A stretch of 64,000 nucleotides of DNA, from the NCBI RefSeq assembly GCF_910592395.1, contig NC_088312.1, positions 22,141,292 through 22,205,291 on the forward strand. Reading direction: 5' to 3'. Within the stretch, counting starts at the first letter, position 1. Every line of letters begins with the position of its first letter. The position numbers and the translations under genes were made by a program. Below the pieces are notes generated by a model. That model was not told the origin of the DNA, made no database searches, and was given only the letters and a program-made list of their open reading frames with translations. This DNA is from Lineus longissimus. Its lineage: Eukaryota > Nemertea > Pilidiophora > Heteronemertea > Lineidae. Positions 47,146 to 58,984 of the stretch are shown here, piece after piece.

Positions 47146-47517
47146 CTTCCAAAATAAAGTAGGACGTGAAAATTATTGGAAAAAGTGAGTTGTTTTCTTA
47201 ATATTTTGTTGTCAAAATGAAATTGGGGAAACCCCCTTGTCAGTTGTTGTAGATTCGCAGCAAAGGAATTCCCTTCCCAAAAATGTTTCACTTACTACAA
47301 AATTAAAACTGACCATGCGTTAAATCTGAAATATTTATTCAAAGTAAATTAACTATCAACTTGAATTATCTAAATTTTTGAAATTTCTGTGTTTTTGGCG
47401 GGGATTCCCTTGCTGCAAAAAGGGGTTCCCCAATATTAGTGTTTGCAATCTTGTCAAATTCTTCTCTATTTTTCCTTTTTATTTTTACTTTAGACATAAA
47501 AGTGGTAAAGAATTTCA
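47146..47517. promoter_or_regulatory. Shared SVIP/NADSYN1 intergenic region (candidate bidirectional promoter)
   Basis: The two start codons are 372 bp apart and diverge. The interval carries an imperfect inverted repeat: ATTGGGGAAACCCCCTTG at about 47222 and, inverted, GGGGTTCCCCAATA at about 47432, with inner CAGCAAAGGAATTCCC and GGGGATTCCCTTGCTG. The latter contains a perfect kappaB-type GGGGATTCCC at 47400-47409. No TATA box is obvious. Regulatory use is inferred from position only. Confidence 0.6.
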
Positions 47518-49121
47518 ATGGGTCGAAAGGTGACATTAGCGACATGTTCTCTCAATCAATGGGCTATGGATTTTGAGGGAAACATGCAAAGAATTATCAA
47601 AAGTAAGAGGATTTCTCAGCTGCAGGCAGGCAGGGGCTTTCTTAAAATTCTTACACTTGACTTATGACTTGTCTTGGGCCTAGGCCTATACATGCTTCCC
47701 GAAATTGGTGGCTTGCATTGGAACTAACTTTTTCCCCCTTATCCGTCATTAAAGGCATTCAAGTGTGTTGGTCAACCATGACTATCTCCTTTGTCCCTCC
47801 ACCATGAGGCCTAGTTTCCCCTTATGACATTACTATTTCGGACACTCGGCGCCCCATTTCTGGAAAGGTGTAAACCGTGTACAGGTTGATCCAAAATACA
47901 TACCCTCCCATCCCACTACTCTTACATGCACCCAGGCCCCAGGCCCAGCATGCATAGCATCAGCAAACAAAAGTATACCTACTCTAGACTTTCTCTCTGC
48001 TTTAGCCTTTGAAACTACAGACAGGTAAAGCCAAAAGGGTAAATGAATAATGAACCTCGTCATCTTGTGATCATTGCCATGATCAACCGTCGTCGTCATT
48101 CATTCAAGTTAATTGTCAACTGGACTCGACTCGCCACAAGTGACAAGATTCAACTGACTTGAGGATCTTGACTTGACTCTTGTGGTGCCACTTAGCCTAC
48201 AGACTTCCTTGCCTGATGCATACTGAATCAGGTATTGAGGTAACCAATTGGTTCAAAGTAGGAATCACTGGGCCTATTTTACATGTGCAAAATGCATGCA
48301 AAGCGACTGAGTGAGTGATAGCCAATATGTGAAAAGTAAGAAAACCATTTCTTTTTGTCACATTAGTCAATGCTCTGTGTGCTTTTAATTTTATGGCAAG
48401 GTATGCATTGCAAATCAAACTGGACATGAAATTGACTTTGAAAGGTGACCTTGTACTTTCAACTTTCAGGTATCGTCTTATCTAAAGAAAAGGGTGCCAC
48501 GGTTAGATTGGGTCCCGAGCTGGAAGTTACGTATGTATTTCTGACTCCAATTCAGCAACGTTTTTATTCTAAAAGGTCAAAAGAATAAAAGTATGAATAG
48601 AATACTGTCCTTCACCTACATGTCTGATAGGACATTTTAAAGGGACCAAAAGATCAGATATCAGACTCAAAGGACTTAATGCACAGCAGACACTTTTATG
48701 TTTCCAGTCCAGGGAATTGGACATTTACATGTAAGCCTGTTGATGTGTTCAATTCAATGCAGTTAAATCACAATGATAAAATGTCTGTCTTATTTATTCA
48801 TTTCAGCGGCTATGGGTGTGGTGACCATTTCTCTGAAAGTGATACTTTTCTGCACTCATGGCAGGTCCTGGCAGAAATACTCAACCATCCGTCCTGTACT
48901 GATATCATCTGTGATATAGGCATGTAAGTCCTCAAGTCCTAGTAAAGTAAGGAAATACAATCCAATACTAGTAGAGTTTCTAATTGGATAGACGACGCAC
49001 TATTTTAGATTGGAAGAATGACCAGTGACCCGATCTGCCTTGCCGAGGATAGACGGAGAATAGTGTGGTGACTCATCGTCCTAGGTGCAGGGTCACCCCA
49101 ATTGTCCCATAAATTTGTGAC

Positions 49122-49199
<78 letters not shown>

Positions 49200-52100
49200 A
49201 TTATGTAACTTAGAACAACAGCCAGCCACCAGAGAAATTGTGACTAGTCTCAAATGTAGCACATCAGCAGCTATAACTTGGACAACTAAGTTCTCATCCT
49301 GACCTAGATAAGCATCGGCTTGATTTTGATGAATCCTGTCACTTAGTATTTTCTTCTCATCCAGGCCTGTGATGCACAAGAATGTCGCGTATAACTGCAG
49401 GGTGATTATTTTCAATAGGTAAGTCTGATCTTGTATCATTTGATGTTTTCTTCCTGGCCGGCAGTTTTTGATGGTGGCTTTGGTAGATGATCTGGGTTGG
49501 TCCCAGAACTCTAAACCCACTATTTTTTTGTCTCCAAAGTAACTGTGGCACTCTGAGCCTGAGAGGTATCAGTGAACTGCACATGACTTGGTCCGGACCT
49601 GGCATGTCCCGGAGAACAAAGTGATGTCGAGAGAGGGGGTATGAACTATGATCCATGGTTTGGAATGGGAGACTACTGCTACTGTAAACCTGAAAGTCAA
49701 CATATGAAGTTTATTCCATGTTTTAAATTTGAATCATTGAAAAAACATGGATGAAAGCTAAGATATAATGATTGGCCATCTTGCTAATTTAAATTATCCC
49801 TTTCTTCTGTAAAAACTCATGATATTTTATTATAGGAAAATATTGTTAATTCGTCCAAAGTTGGCCATGTGTGATGGTGGAAATTTCCGGGAGACGAGAT
49901 GGTTCTCAGCGTGGGCCAAGCTCAAGGAAACCGAAGAACATTTCCTTCCCAGAATGATTCAGTCAGTTACCGGCCAGGTAGGGTACAGATTTCTTTGTCC
50001 GTATGTGTTATCAGTTTCGTATATTCACTGCAAATACAATACAAATATAGATATTCTTCTCAATTGTCAAATTGCAAAGGCAACATTTACACATGTCACC
50101 CCTGTTCCCCTAAATGAGTATTAGATGTTTGGTTGCAGAGTGTCATAGCCTCGACCAAAAGATGGATTAGTTTTCAGCTGGGGCCCTAACCTTGTAAAAT
50201 CACATCTAAAATGGCCCAATCCTGTCTTCTTCTTCAGAAAACAGCACCTATTGGAGATGCTGTTATATCGACGCTCGACACTTGTATTGGGGTTGAAATC
50301 TGTGAAGAGCTTTATACATCTAAAAGGTTTGTGGATTTAGGACTTACCTTGATTTGCTGTGGTTATGAGGTTGATGTGGAAAGGCAAGGTAATGCTGACA
50401 TTTAGATATCAAGATAGTGGTATGCTTTAGTAGCGGATCCAAAATGGCCGCCTGTGTTGCGCCACGTGACTGCGCATGAGGAGACAAGACCACAATTGAT
50501 TTTTTAAGCCTTTTAGCAGTTAAATTGTCAATGTTTGACCGCGACGCATCAAAGAACGCATGGTGTTGTGAATCTGAAATTTAGATTATGTTATTTCGGA
50601 CAGTCGGGCAAGTAAATGGTGAAAAATAAAATGGTGATTGACCACGGAAATTTTTTTTTAATCGACAAATTAGACAGACTTTGATATTTCCACTCTTTTC
50701 AGCCAACTGGCAGAAAAAACTCAAAACACGCCCCCTATTACCCAATTAGCAAAATTCGAAATTAATTTTTTCATCAAATAATTTCTTTATATCTGTAGAC
50801 TTGCCACAACAAATATTTTGTCAATATCTCTCCAAATATGTACTTGAGAGTAAAAAACATGCACTCGTCTAATAGATAGGCCTGGACCCTCCAACCTATG
50901 AATATTCATTAGTGGTCTTGTCTCAATGAAGGTACATTTCAGGGGTTAACATTTTGAGATTTTTTTCAAACTAATGTACATGACATCCCACAACTCTCCA
51001 ACAAAGGAAAGTCATATCTGGACATTTTTGGAGAAATGAGAGACATTTCAAAGAGTGGTACAACTGTGCCAAAGCGACGAAAGAGGACAAAATCGACAAA
51101 AAGTCATGATTTTGCACCCAACAGCACCAAATTCAAAGACCTGCCCTGGCCAGAATAAGCAAGCTATGGAGCTGAAACTTTAGGATGTGATTTAGGAATA
51201 CTTTTGCTGCTTAGGGCACAACTTTCAGAATCAAGGCCTAAGTAGTTTCAAAGAAATTACAAAATGAATGGCAACACAACAAGACTTGTAAAAATGAAAC
51301 CGAACTTAGACCGGGGTTAGGTTGACTCTTATTTGGGTCAAATTAAGTTTTTTTCTCATTATTTTAGCTTGTTTTGACCTTAAATCATCAGCAATACAAT
51401 ATTCTAAATGAATTAGAGTGATTTGAGCACATTCAAATTTTTCACTATATTGACCCAAAATGTAGTGTAAATAGAGACAAGACCACAATTGATTTTTTAA
51501 GCCTTTTAGCAGTTAAATTGTCAATGTTTGACCGCGATGCATCAAAGAACGCGTGGTGTTGTGAATCTGAAATTTAGATTATGTTATTCCGGACAGTCGG
51601 GCAAGTAAATGGTGAAAAATAAAATGGTGATTGACCACGGAAATTTTTTTTTAATCGACAAATTAGACAGACTTTGATATTTCCACTCTTTTCAGCCAAC
51701 TGGCAGAAAAAACTCAAAACACGCCCCCTATTACCCAATTAGCAAAATTCGAAATTAATTTTTTCATCAAATAATTTCTTTATATCTGTAGACTTGCCAC
51801 AACAAATATTTTGTCAATATCTCTCCAAATATGTACTTGAGAGTAAAAAACATGCACTCGTCTAATAGATAGGCCTGGACCCTCCAACCTATGAATATTC
51901 ATTAGTGGTCTTGTCTCAATGAGTCCAGCATCAAATAAAACCTACCACAACATTTTTCAAGTTGCTCTATGATGTGTAAGGAATCTACAGCCATTCTTGG
52001 ACACACCTTTGACTCTTGCTTTCAGCTCACATGTTGACATGGGCCTGGATGGAGTTGAGATATTCACAAATGCCAGCGGAAGTCATCACCAACTACGAAA

Positions 52101-55100
52101 GGCCAATATCAGGGTGGATTTAGTCACGTCTGCAAGCTCAAAGGTATTTCCTGTGTCTGATCATACTTTTCTCAGTTTTGAATGGATCTTTGTTTGAGTG
52201 TGTTAAAAAGTCTATGAAATCAGAAGGGCACAACAGGACAGGTATTGGAGGTAAGCGAAGTTAAAAGATGTGGTAAGCTCTAAAGGCAAAAAACAACTCT
52301 GGGCCAAATTAACAATTTAAAGCTGTTTTGAAAGACTTCTTTGTTCTTCAGAGTGGTGGTATTTATCTCTATGCGAATTTCTTTGGGTGTGATGGTGAGA
52401 GAGTGTGTTATGATGGTTGCTCCATGGTGGCTGTGAATGGAGACATCGTTGCCAGAGGAGCTCAGTTCTCCCTGAAAGAAGTGGTAAGTTTCTGTCCCTT
52501 TGTTGACCTACATGTACTCTCTGGTCTCCAGGCTCTCATGCAGGAATGGCCAGCCAAACACAGATTGACCCAAAGCTTAAATCCACTTGGGAGTTTCTGG
52601 GTCATCATAAATGCTTACCATGACTGCCGTAATGAAAACCAGTGGAGTTTCAATATACATTGTACTTACTCTTTATCAATCAATCAATCATTTGGGATTT
52701 AAGGTGCCTATATCCACAAAAAAAACGTGATCAAAGACACCAGAGAAACCAATCAAAAAAGTATAAGCTGCTGGCTATTTTGACAGACTGCTGCCTAGTT
52801 AGAGAACAGGAAAGTTTTCAGCTTTCTCTTGAAGACAAGGATACTGCTGCTCGCATGAATTTCCTGTGGTAGCCCGTTCCACAGGCGCGGCGCAACACAA
52901 GCAAAAGCCCTGTCTCCAAAGGAAGCCATCCTGCTGCGTGGTTGCACCAGCAGCAGTCTGTCCGAGGAATGCAATGATCCGGACGGGTTGTACATTGTTA
53001 GAAGATCTTGCAAATAAACTGGCGCAACACCATTTATGCATTTAAATGTTAGCAACAGAACTTTAAATTTAATTCTGCTGGCTACGGGTAGAACGGGTTT
53101 AAAGGTTCAATGCTCTTAATTCAATCCTTCGTTGATTCTCTTTACTTCAGGAAGTAGTGACAGCGACTGTTGATCTTGAGGACGTCAGGATGTACAAGAA
53201 CAAATTAAGATCAAGATGCACCAATGTAAGTCTGGACAAGATGCTTTTCATGTCGACGTCATTCTTCTTGGTCTGTTATTTGGTTTGGCTATCCCATTAT
53301 GAGCCTTCTTGGCTTTTTCTTGTTATAAACAGGGTGAAAAGATTCTTTCTCAGTATAAGAATTCACAGTCTGGTTGCATTGGTACGACTTTTCTAGCTGT
53401 TTCACTCAACTTTTGCCCATTGGTTACACATGGTGATCAAAATGTTCCGATGGGGGTAAGGTTAGAAATGCTCAGTAATCAAGTGTAATTGAGTGTAAGT
53501 ATGTTTTAAGTATGTTTTACATTGAAATATGAACTGTGCTAGAAATAGAATGCTGAATCTTGTGCTTGTTTGTTTTTGTCCAGAGTGCCAAAACCCCCAG
53601 CTACCCGAGGATCCATGTTGACTTCGCTTTGTCAGAGCAAAACGACATGTTCAAATCCTGCAGTGAACCGATGAAATGGAAGTATCACACACCTGAAGAG
53701 GAAATCAAGTAGAGTATCGATGGTTCCAAAATGGGCTGGAATCATGTATTGACTGAAATCAAGTACCGTATTTTCCGGCGTATGACCCGCGGCTTTTTGC
53801 CCTCAAACAGGCCCAAAAAGTGGGGGTGCGGGTAATACAAAGGTGCGGGTCTTGCGTGGATTCTGAGAGGGATAAGCCCCAACCCCAAAGAAAAAAAAGG
53901 GGACCAAACTGGTTACTTGATAAGGATTTATGTCCATCGTTTTCGCATTGTTTTCAACCAATATTTCCGCCATGATCGCATAGTTTGTGATGTCTCCGCT
54001 AGGGAAAATAGTTACGGCCATGCTGGAATTGATCCACTTTGGTTAACAATTAAAAAAAACATGGCGGTTCTAGGATGTCAACATCAATGAATGGCTTACT
54101 ATTTTTGGAGAATGCGGGTCTTGGAGCAGTGCGGGTCATAATCAGGTGCGGGTCTTGCGTGGCTTTAGGTAATGGTCAAAGGGGGTGCGGGTCATAGGGC
54201 AGTGCGGGGGATAATCCGGAAAATACGGTAGAGTATCGATGGTTCCAAAATGGGCTGGAATCATGTATTGACTGAAATCAAGTAGAGTATCGATGGTTCC
54301 AAAATGGGCTGGAATCATGTATTGACTGAAATCAAGTAGAGTATCGATGGTTCCAAAATGGGCTGGAATCATGTATTGACTGAAATCAAGTAGAGTATCG
54401 ATGGTTCCAAAATGGGCTGGAATCATGTATTGACTGAAATCAAGTAGAGTATCGATGGTTCCAAAATGGGCTGGAATCATGTATTGACTGAAATCAAGTA
54501 GAGTATCGATGGTTCCAAAATGGGCTGGAATCATGTATTGACTGAAATCAAGTAGAGTATCGATGGTTCTAAAATGGGCTGGAATCATGTATTGACTGAA
54601 ATCAAGTAGAGTATCGATGGTTCCAAAATGGGCTGGAATCATGTATTGACTGAAATCAAGTAGAGTATCGATGGTTCTAAAATGGGCTGGAATCATGTAT
54701 TGACTGAAATCAAGTAGAGTATCAATGGTTCCAAAATGGGCTGGAATCATGTATTGACTGAAATCAAGTAGAGTATCGATGGTTCCAAAATGGGCTGGAA
54801 TCATGTATTGACTGAAATCAAGTAGAGTATCAATGGTTCCAAAATGGGCTGGAATCATGTATTGACTAAATGGGGTTTCTCTAGATACTGTCATGTCACC
54901 TGTTATCATATAAATAGGCTGCTTCCATATGTGGCTTTTCACTGACCTTGATCTGGGAACTTTACAATAACTGTCACTATTGTTGTTCTCCCCAGAGGCA
55001 CTCTGGGTTATCAATCAAGGGCTTGCAGTTTAAAAAATGCTCAGCTTGACCTGAGGAGAATAGAATGGTCACCAGACCTGATTTCGAAGGTATGACCACC

Positions 55101-58100
55101 TTTGGACTGTGAGCCAGATGCCCTGATGAGTAAATGAAATGAAAGTATTGATTTACCGGTACAATGTACTACTTATACAGCCCATCATGCTCATTATTGA
55201 AATGCTTGCCTTCCCAGCCTGGGACCAGCACTATGGTTATGGGACTACCTGAGGAGAAGTGGACAGGGTGGATACTTCATCCCTCTCAGTGGAGGCATAG
55301 ACAGCTCAAGCTCCGCCTGTATTGTCTACTCCATGTGTAAGCTTGTCTGTCAAGCGGCCAACGATGGAGGTAGGCAACTTTCAACGACAAGGGATAAAAT
55401 TTAAAAGAATTTCTTTGGAGACTGGAGGGGCGTTGGGTGGATTTCTTTGGAGACTGGAGGGGCATTGGGTGGATTTCTTTGGAGACTGGAGGGGCATTGG
55501 GTGGATTTCTGTGCAATTTCCTTCGGGGTAATTACTCCTAGGTGCTGGTTGGAGCAAGAACTCCCAGGTGCGTGGTTGCTTATTTCAATTAGACAGTTGC
55601 CCCGGTTGTTTAAGTTAAAGTTTATGGTCTGATATCAACTGCTGTAGATGTGTCATCTGATTTCACACTCGTCTTTAACCCCGGTCTCCCTTAAGCCGTT
55701 CAGTAGAACTAAGATGAGCTGCTCATTCAGCCCAACAAACTGAGCATTTCTGACTGGTACCTATTTATACACCTTGGTGGAGAAAGTCAAGTTAGACCGT
55801 GTTCCCTAAAGTCTCAAGCCAACTGTGGGATTCGAACCAGGAACCTCTTGACCGCAAGCCAAGAGGCAGAGTCACTAGTCTACATTGGCTCATTTATTCA
55901 TTATCTCCAGATGCCCAAGTGGTATGTGATGCTCAGCGCATTGTCGGTGAGCAAGGTTACATTCCTACCAATCCAAGAGAACTGGCTAGTAGGATATTTA
56001 CCACTTGTTATATGGGGACAACCAACAGTTCTCTGGACACAAGGACGAGGTAAGCTAATCTTGTCAGGATGGCAATAGAAAAGTATAATGTGGCGGTACG
56101 ACCTCTCTATTATTAAGTACACCCTTTGGACTGACTATCCTTTTAGACAGATGACCTGATTACAGAGTTCAAATTCAAAAGTTTTGAATTGTCGGCAAAA
56201 TCTAAAAGTCTTAATTCCTTGATATTTAGTTAATGATGACATTTTCTTTTTCTAGAGCTAGGGATCTAGCTCAGGAGATCGGAAGTTATCACATTGACAT
56301 CAACATTGACCCAGCAGTCGAAGCCGTCATGGGAATTTTCATCAAATTCTTTGGGTTGAAGCCAAAGTTTAAGGCGTTTGGTGGTAGTGTTAGGGAGAAT
56401 ATAGCATTACAGAATATACAGGTACGTGTCACTTTTTAAGTTCATCGAATGGTCCTGTTAAGTTGCTCAATATATGGTGAATACTTCATTCCATTTTGTT
56501 TGCTGAACTATTGGATTGCGTGTTATGTTTTTAAGGTAATCAAACACCAAGAATTATGGTCATTTTCATCTGACAGTTTCCTCTTTGAACTGATAGGGAA
56601 GCTGAAAGAGAGACTTTAGGTCATGAATAGACACCCTACCCTGAATGATGTCCAAGTTGCCCTACTGATTATGATGATGGTGGTGAATGGTGTTGTAGTT
56701 GATGGTCAGGTCGTTTCTCAGAAATTCTCCTTCTTTCCTCTTCAATGTGTTGACATTTGATTTCAGGCGCGTCTACGGATGGTTCTTGCCTACTTGTTTG
56801 CCCAGCTGACTCTCTGGGCTAGGGGAAAGTCTGGAGGACTTCTAGTGCTCGGCTCAGCTAATGTGGATGAAGGGTAAGTCTCATTATTTGACTAACCATC
56901 ATCAACTATCATTGAGCATGAAGTGTTTGGGCTGTTTTCGTCTTTGATGCCCAGGTTTACATTCAGATATCTCTTGTTTTCAGATTACGTGGCTACCTCA
57001 CAAAGTACGACTGTTCAAGTGCCGATGTGAACCCAATCGGGGGAATCAATAAGACAGATCTTAGAAGCTACATCAAATACTGCATCAGAATGTATGGCTT
57101 TAAATCTCTTTCGAGGTAAGGCGTGTATGAGGCATCACTGCCTGACCTCGGGTGCTGGATAAAGCTTGTCTTGAGGAAATATTTTTACAAAAATACATTT
57201 TGCATGTCAGTGTGTTTCTTGAGGAGTGACTTTGAATAATTTTTCATAAAATGTTAGTAAGAAACTGAAAGAAATCGCTATAAATCATTGACATATTGTA
57301 CTTGCAGTATTTTTGATACTCCTCCTACGGCAGAATTGGAGCCACTCGTCGATGGACAGATTGCACAGACAGATGAGGTAAGTCTGTAAACAGGTCGGCA
57401 AGAAAAGTATAAAAATTGTGACAGGACGAGTAGAATTATGTGTTGCCAGGATTGAATCAGGCTCAAGATCAAATTGGTTTAGGATAATTGCTACATACCA
57501 TGTCAGTAATACTGAGTTGTATCCCCAGTAGGGTGTACTTTTGAATGATTTTCTGAAGTATCTGCATCGCTGTAAAAATTATGATAGTCCAATTTTTTTC
57601 AGGATGACATGGGCATGACGTATGAAGAGCTGTCTTTCTATGGGAAACTACGGAAGATTCAGGGATGCGGTCCATACAGCATGTTTTGTAAGCTTGTTTA
57701 CATGTGGAAGGAAAGATTCTCACCTAGAGAGGTAAGCGAAACTTGTGCAAGCCTTCCTGGAAATGCGAATTGGATTCATTGCACCAATGACTCCATCTCC
57801 AGCCAATTCCTCATTCTCCGTACAATTGATTTTTTCCAGATTGCAGCCAAAGTACAGCACTTCTTCCGCTACTATTCGATCAATCGGCACAAAATGACAA
57901 CAATCACCCCTGCTTACCATGCTGAGGCATACAGTCCTGATGACAATCGCTTCGACCTGAGACAGTTCCTGTACAATGTGCGATGGCCATGGCAGTTTCG
58001 TTGTATTGACCAACAGGTAATTAGTTTTTTGGCTCATACTTTAAAGTAAAGGAAGGGAAAAAAACACAAGTAAAGTTCTCTCATTTCTTCTACAGTTTTA

Positions 58101-58262
58101 CTGATTTTTCTGATTGTGCTATTGTCTTTTCAGGCCGAGAAAATGGAAGAAATGCTTAGGACAAAGACAGGTATAAGCGGACCAGACCTAGGCAAAAGAA
58201 TGGCTGATGGTAGCCTCAAGGGGGAGGCTAGTGAAAGCAGGGGCAAAGGAGTTGTGGTGTAA
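47518..58262 (+). CDS. NADSYN1: Glutamine-dependent NAD+ synthetase, complete, 19 exons
   Basis: Converts nicotinate adenine dinucleotide to NAD+ with glutamine and ATP. Exons: 47518-47602, 48470-48530, 48807-48923, 49365-49418, 49836-49977, 50238-50326, 52026-52143, 52352-52483, 53151-53225, 53584-53708, 55218-55369, 55911-56049, 56256-56421, 56767-56873, 56984-57115, 57308-57377, 57603-57731, 57840-58016, 58134-58262. All are GT-AG and phases close exactly, giving 732 residues (family about 700-730). N-terminal nitrilase-type glutaminase: catalytic Glu45 (LGPELE), Lys114 (RPKLAM) and Cys175 (GVEICEE) fall at the same numbers as in vertebrates. The synthetase domain has the PP-loop [10 protein letters not shown] near residues 357-366, then [26 protein letters not shown] and [15 protein letters not shown]. 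Poly(A) signal AATAAA at 58609. Introns 6, 8, 10 and 11 carry repeats. Confidence 0.96.
49122..49199. repeat. (ATG)n microsatellite
   Basis: About 26 perfect ATG triplets in NADSYN1 intron 3. On the other strand it reads as poly-His in an accidental reading frame. Confidence 0.97.
50481..51917. mobile_element. Paired 444-bp repeats with inverted ends, 549-bp spacer
   Basis: Two direct copies, 50481-50924 and 51474-51917, each exactly 444 bp with only about three differences. Each starts GAGACAAGACCAC and ends with its exact reverse complement GTGGTCTTGTCTC. The whole unit is flanked by ATGAG (50476-50480) and, one base after the right copy, ATGAG (51919-51923), a possible 5-bp target duplication. 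This could be a small LTR-like element or two MITEs with trapped DNA. It sits in NADSYN1 intron 6. No reading frame or primer site is seen in the spacer. Confidence 0.8.
52672..53090 (-). mobile_element. Non-LTR retrotransposon (LINE) 3' fragment
   Basis: Minus strand 53055-52795 reads [57 protein letters not shown] and [10 protein letters not shown], the conserved C-terminal tail after the reverse transcriptase of CR1/Jockey-like LINEs. The 3' end is a (GATT)n tail at 52675-52692. The element is 5' truncated, in NADSYN1 intron 8, antisense to the gene. Confidence 0.88.
53701..54868. repeat. 54-bp tandem array copying the NADSYN1 exon 10 donor site
   Basis: Units begin GAAATCAAGTAGAGTATCGA and end CATGTATTGACT. 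The first unit's first eight bases are the last eight coding bases of exon 10, so GAAATCAA|GTAGAG recurs in every unit. Removing the MITE and its extra TA leaves 703 bp, or 13.0 units. Variation is limited to GGTTCC/GGTTCT and TCGATGG/TCAATGG. As 54 is divisible by 3, the minus strand shows an accidental 18-residue repeat, [18 protein letters not shown]. Confidence 0.97.
53764..54230. mobile_element. MITE with CCGTATTTTCCGG ends and TA duplication, nested in the 54-bp array
   Basis: The element spans 53766-54228 (463 bp), with ends CCGTATTTTCCGG and its exact complement CCGGAAAATACGG, flanked by TA at 53764-53765 and 54229-54230. The empty site (AAGTAGAG) is known from the other twelve units, which proves TA target duplication. 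Subterminal GTGCGGGTC motifs repeat inside. TA duplication fits the Tc1/mariner/pogo group. Confidence 0.93.
55408..55507. repeat. 32-bp tandem triplication
   Basis: ATTTCTTTGGAGACTGGAGG followed by GGCATTGGGTGG, three times in a row in NADSYN1 intron 11. Confidence 0.9.
55685..55897 (-). mobile_element. tRNA-derived SINE, family A copy 3
   Basis: Minus strand: box-A-like TAGACTAGTGACTCTGCCTC, box B GGTTCGAATCCC, then GGTACCAGTCAGAAATGCTC, GAATGAGCAGCTCATCTTAG and TTCTACTGAACGGCTTAAGG, matching copy 2 at 42.7-42.9 kb. Its head lies within about 15 bp of the NADSYN1 exon 12 acceptor, so part of that intron's 3' end may be SINE-derived. Confidence 0.75.
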
Positions 58263-58980
58263 AGGCCGAGTCATTCTCTACATCTTATAATAATTACCAT
58301 CTTATAATAATTTCTCGGGGAGTAGCCTAGTAGTCCTGAGTCAAGGTGGAGGGCTGGTTAGATAAGGAGCGAGGTGGTGGCAGTGGTGTATGTCTTCATT
58401 TGAAAGGCCAGCCATTCCAGGACCTACTCTCGTGCACGTTACTGCTTTCTCAGGGACCAGAGCTGAGCCACAGAATGGGTGATAGTAGCAGCACGGTGGA
58501 CAGTATGAGTAAAGAGGCAGCAGGGTTGTAATTTGTAGTGAAAATGTCTTGGCTTTAGTTTGAAGAGCCAGTCATTCTGTGATGCTTTGATATGGCAATC
58601 TTTTATTCAATAAAATTGTATATTTTGATAAATCTTTTTGTTTCTATTATGATTTAGTACATATTCAAGTTATCATACCTCAATCACATTGATTCAAAAA
58701 TTTTCGTTTTGGGAGTAAATGCATTGATTCACTCTGGAGGTAATGGTATTCCCTTTCTGGGTTACTGATTACCATGCAACTTCCCGTTCTCTAGTCAAGG
58801 CTGCACAGAACTGGCCAATCATATGCGATTGCATTCTTCCTCGGCATGTGACCTGAGAAGATGAATTAGTGCATTTGGTGCTTCACCAGCGGTGATGACC
58901 CAGTGTTAAATGACTGGTCTCAACAATAAGACCGTCCTCTTTGTCCGTCAATTGAGTGTTGGTATGTGAATCATCTTGTC
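58263..58980. terminator. NADSYN1 3' UTR and poly(A) signal
   Basis: AATAAA at 58609-58614, about 350 bp after the stop codon, is the best candidate cleavage signal. Sequence after it to 58.98 kb shows no gene. Confidence 0.7.
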
Positions 58981-58984
58981 CTGG

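Noticed and set aside
49005-49520. 171-codon frame with a long poly-His tract
   Set aside because: The His run is the reverse of the (ATG)n microsatellite in a NADSYN1 intron.
54142-55014. 290-codon minus-strand frame with an 18-residue repeat
   Set aside because: It exists because the 54-bp tandem unit is a multiple of three without stops in that frame. It lies antisense in a NADSYN1 intron and has no start context or homology.
54996-55084. Possible extra NADSYN1 exon with AG and GT borders, 30 open codons
   Set aside because: Including it would throw exon 55218-55369 out of frame, and the exon 10 to 55218 join is already phase-perfect and matches the family.
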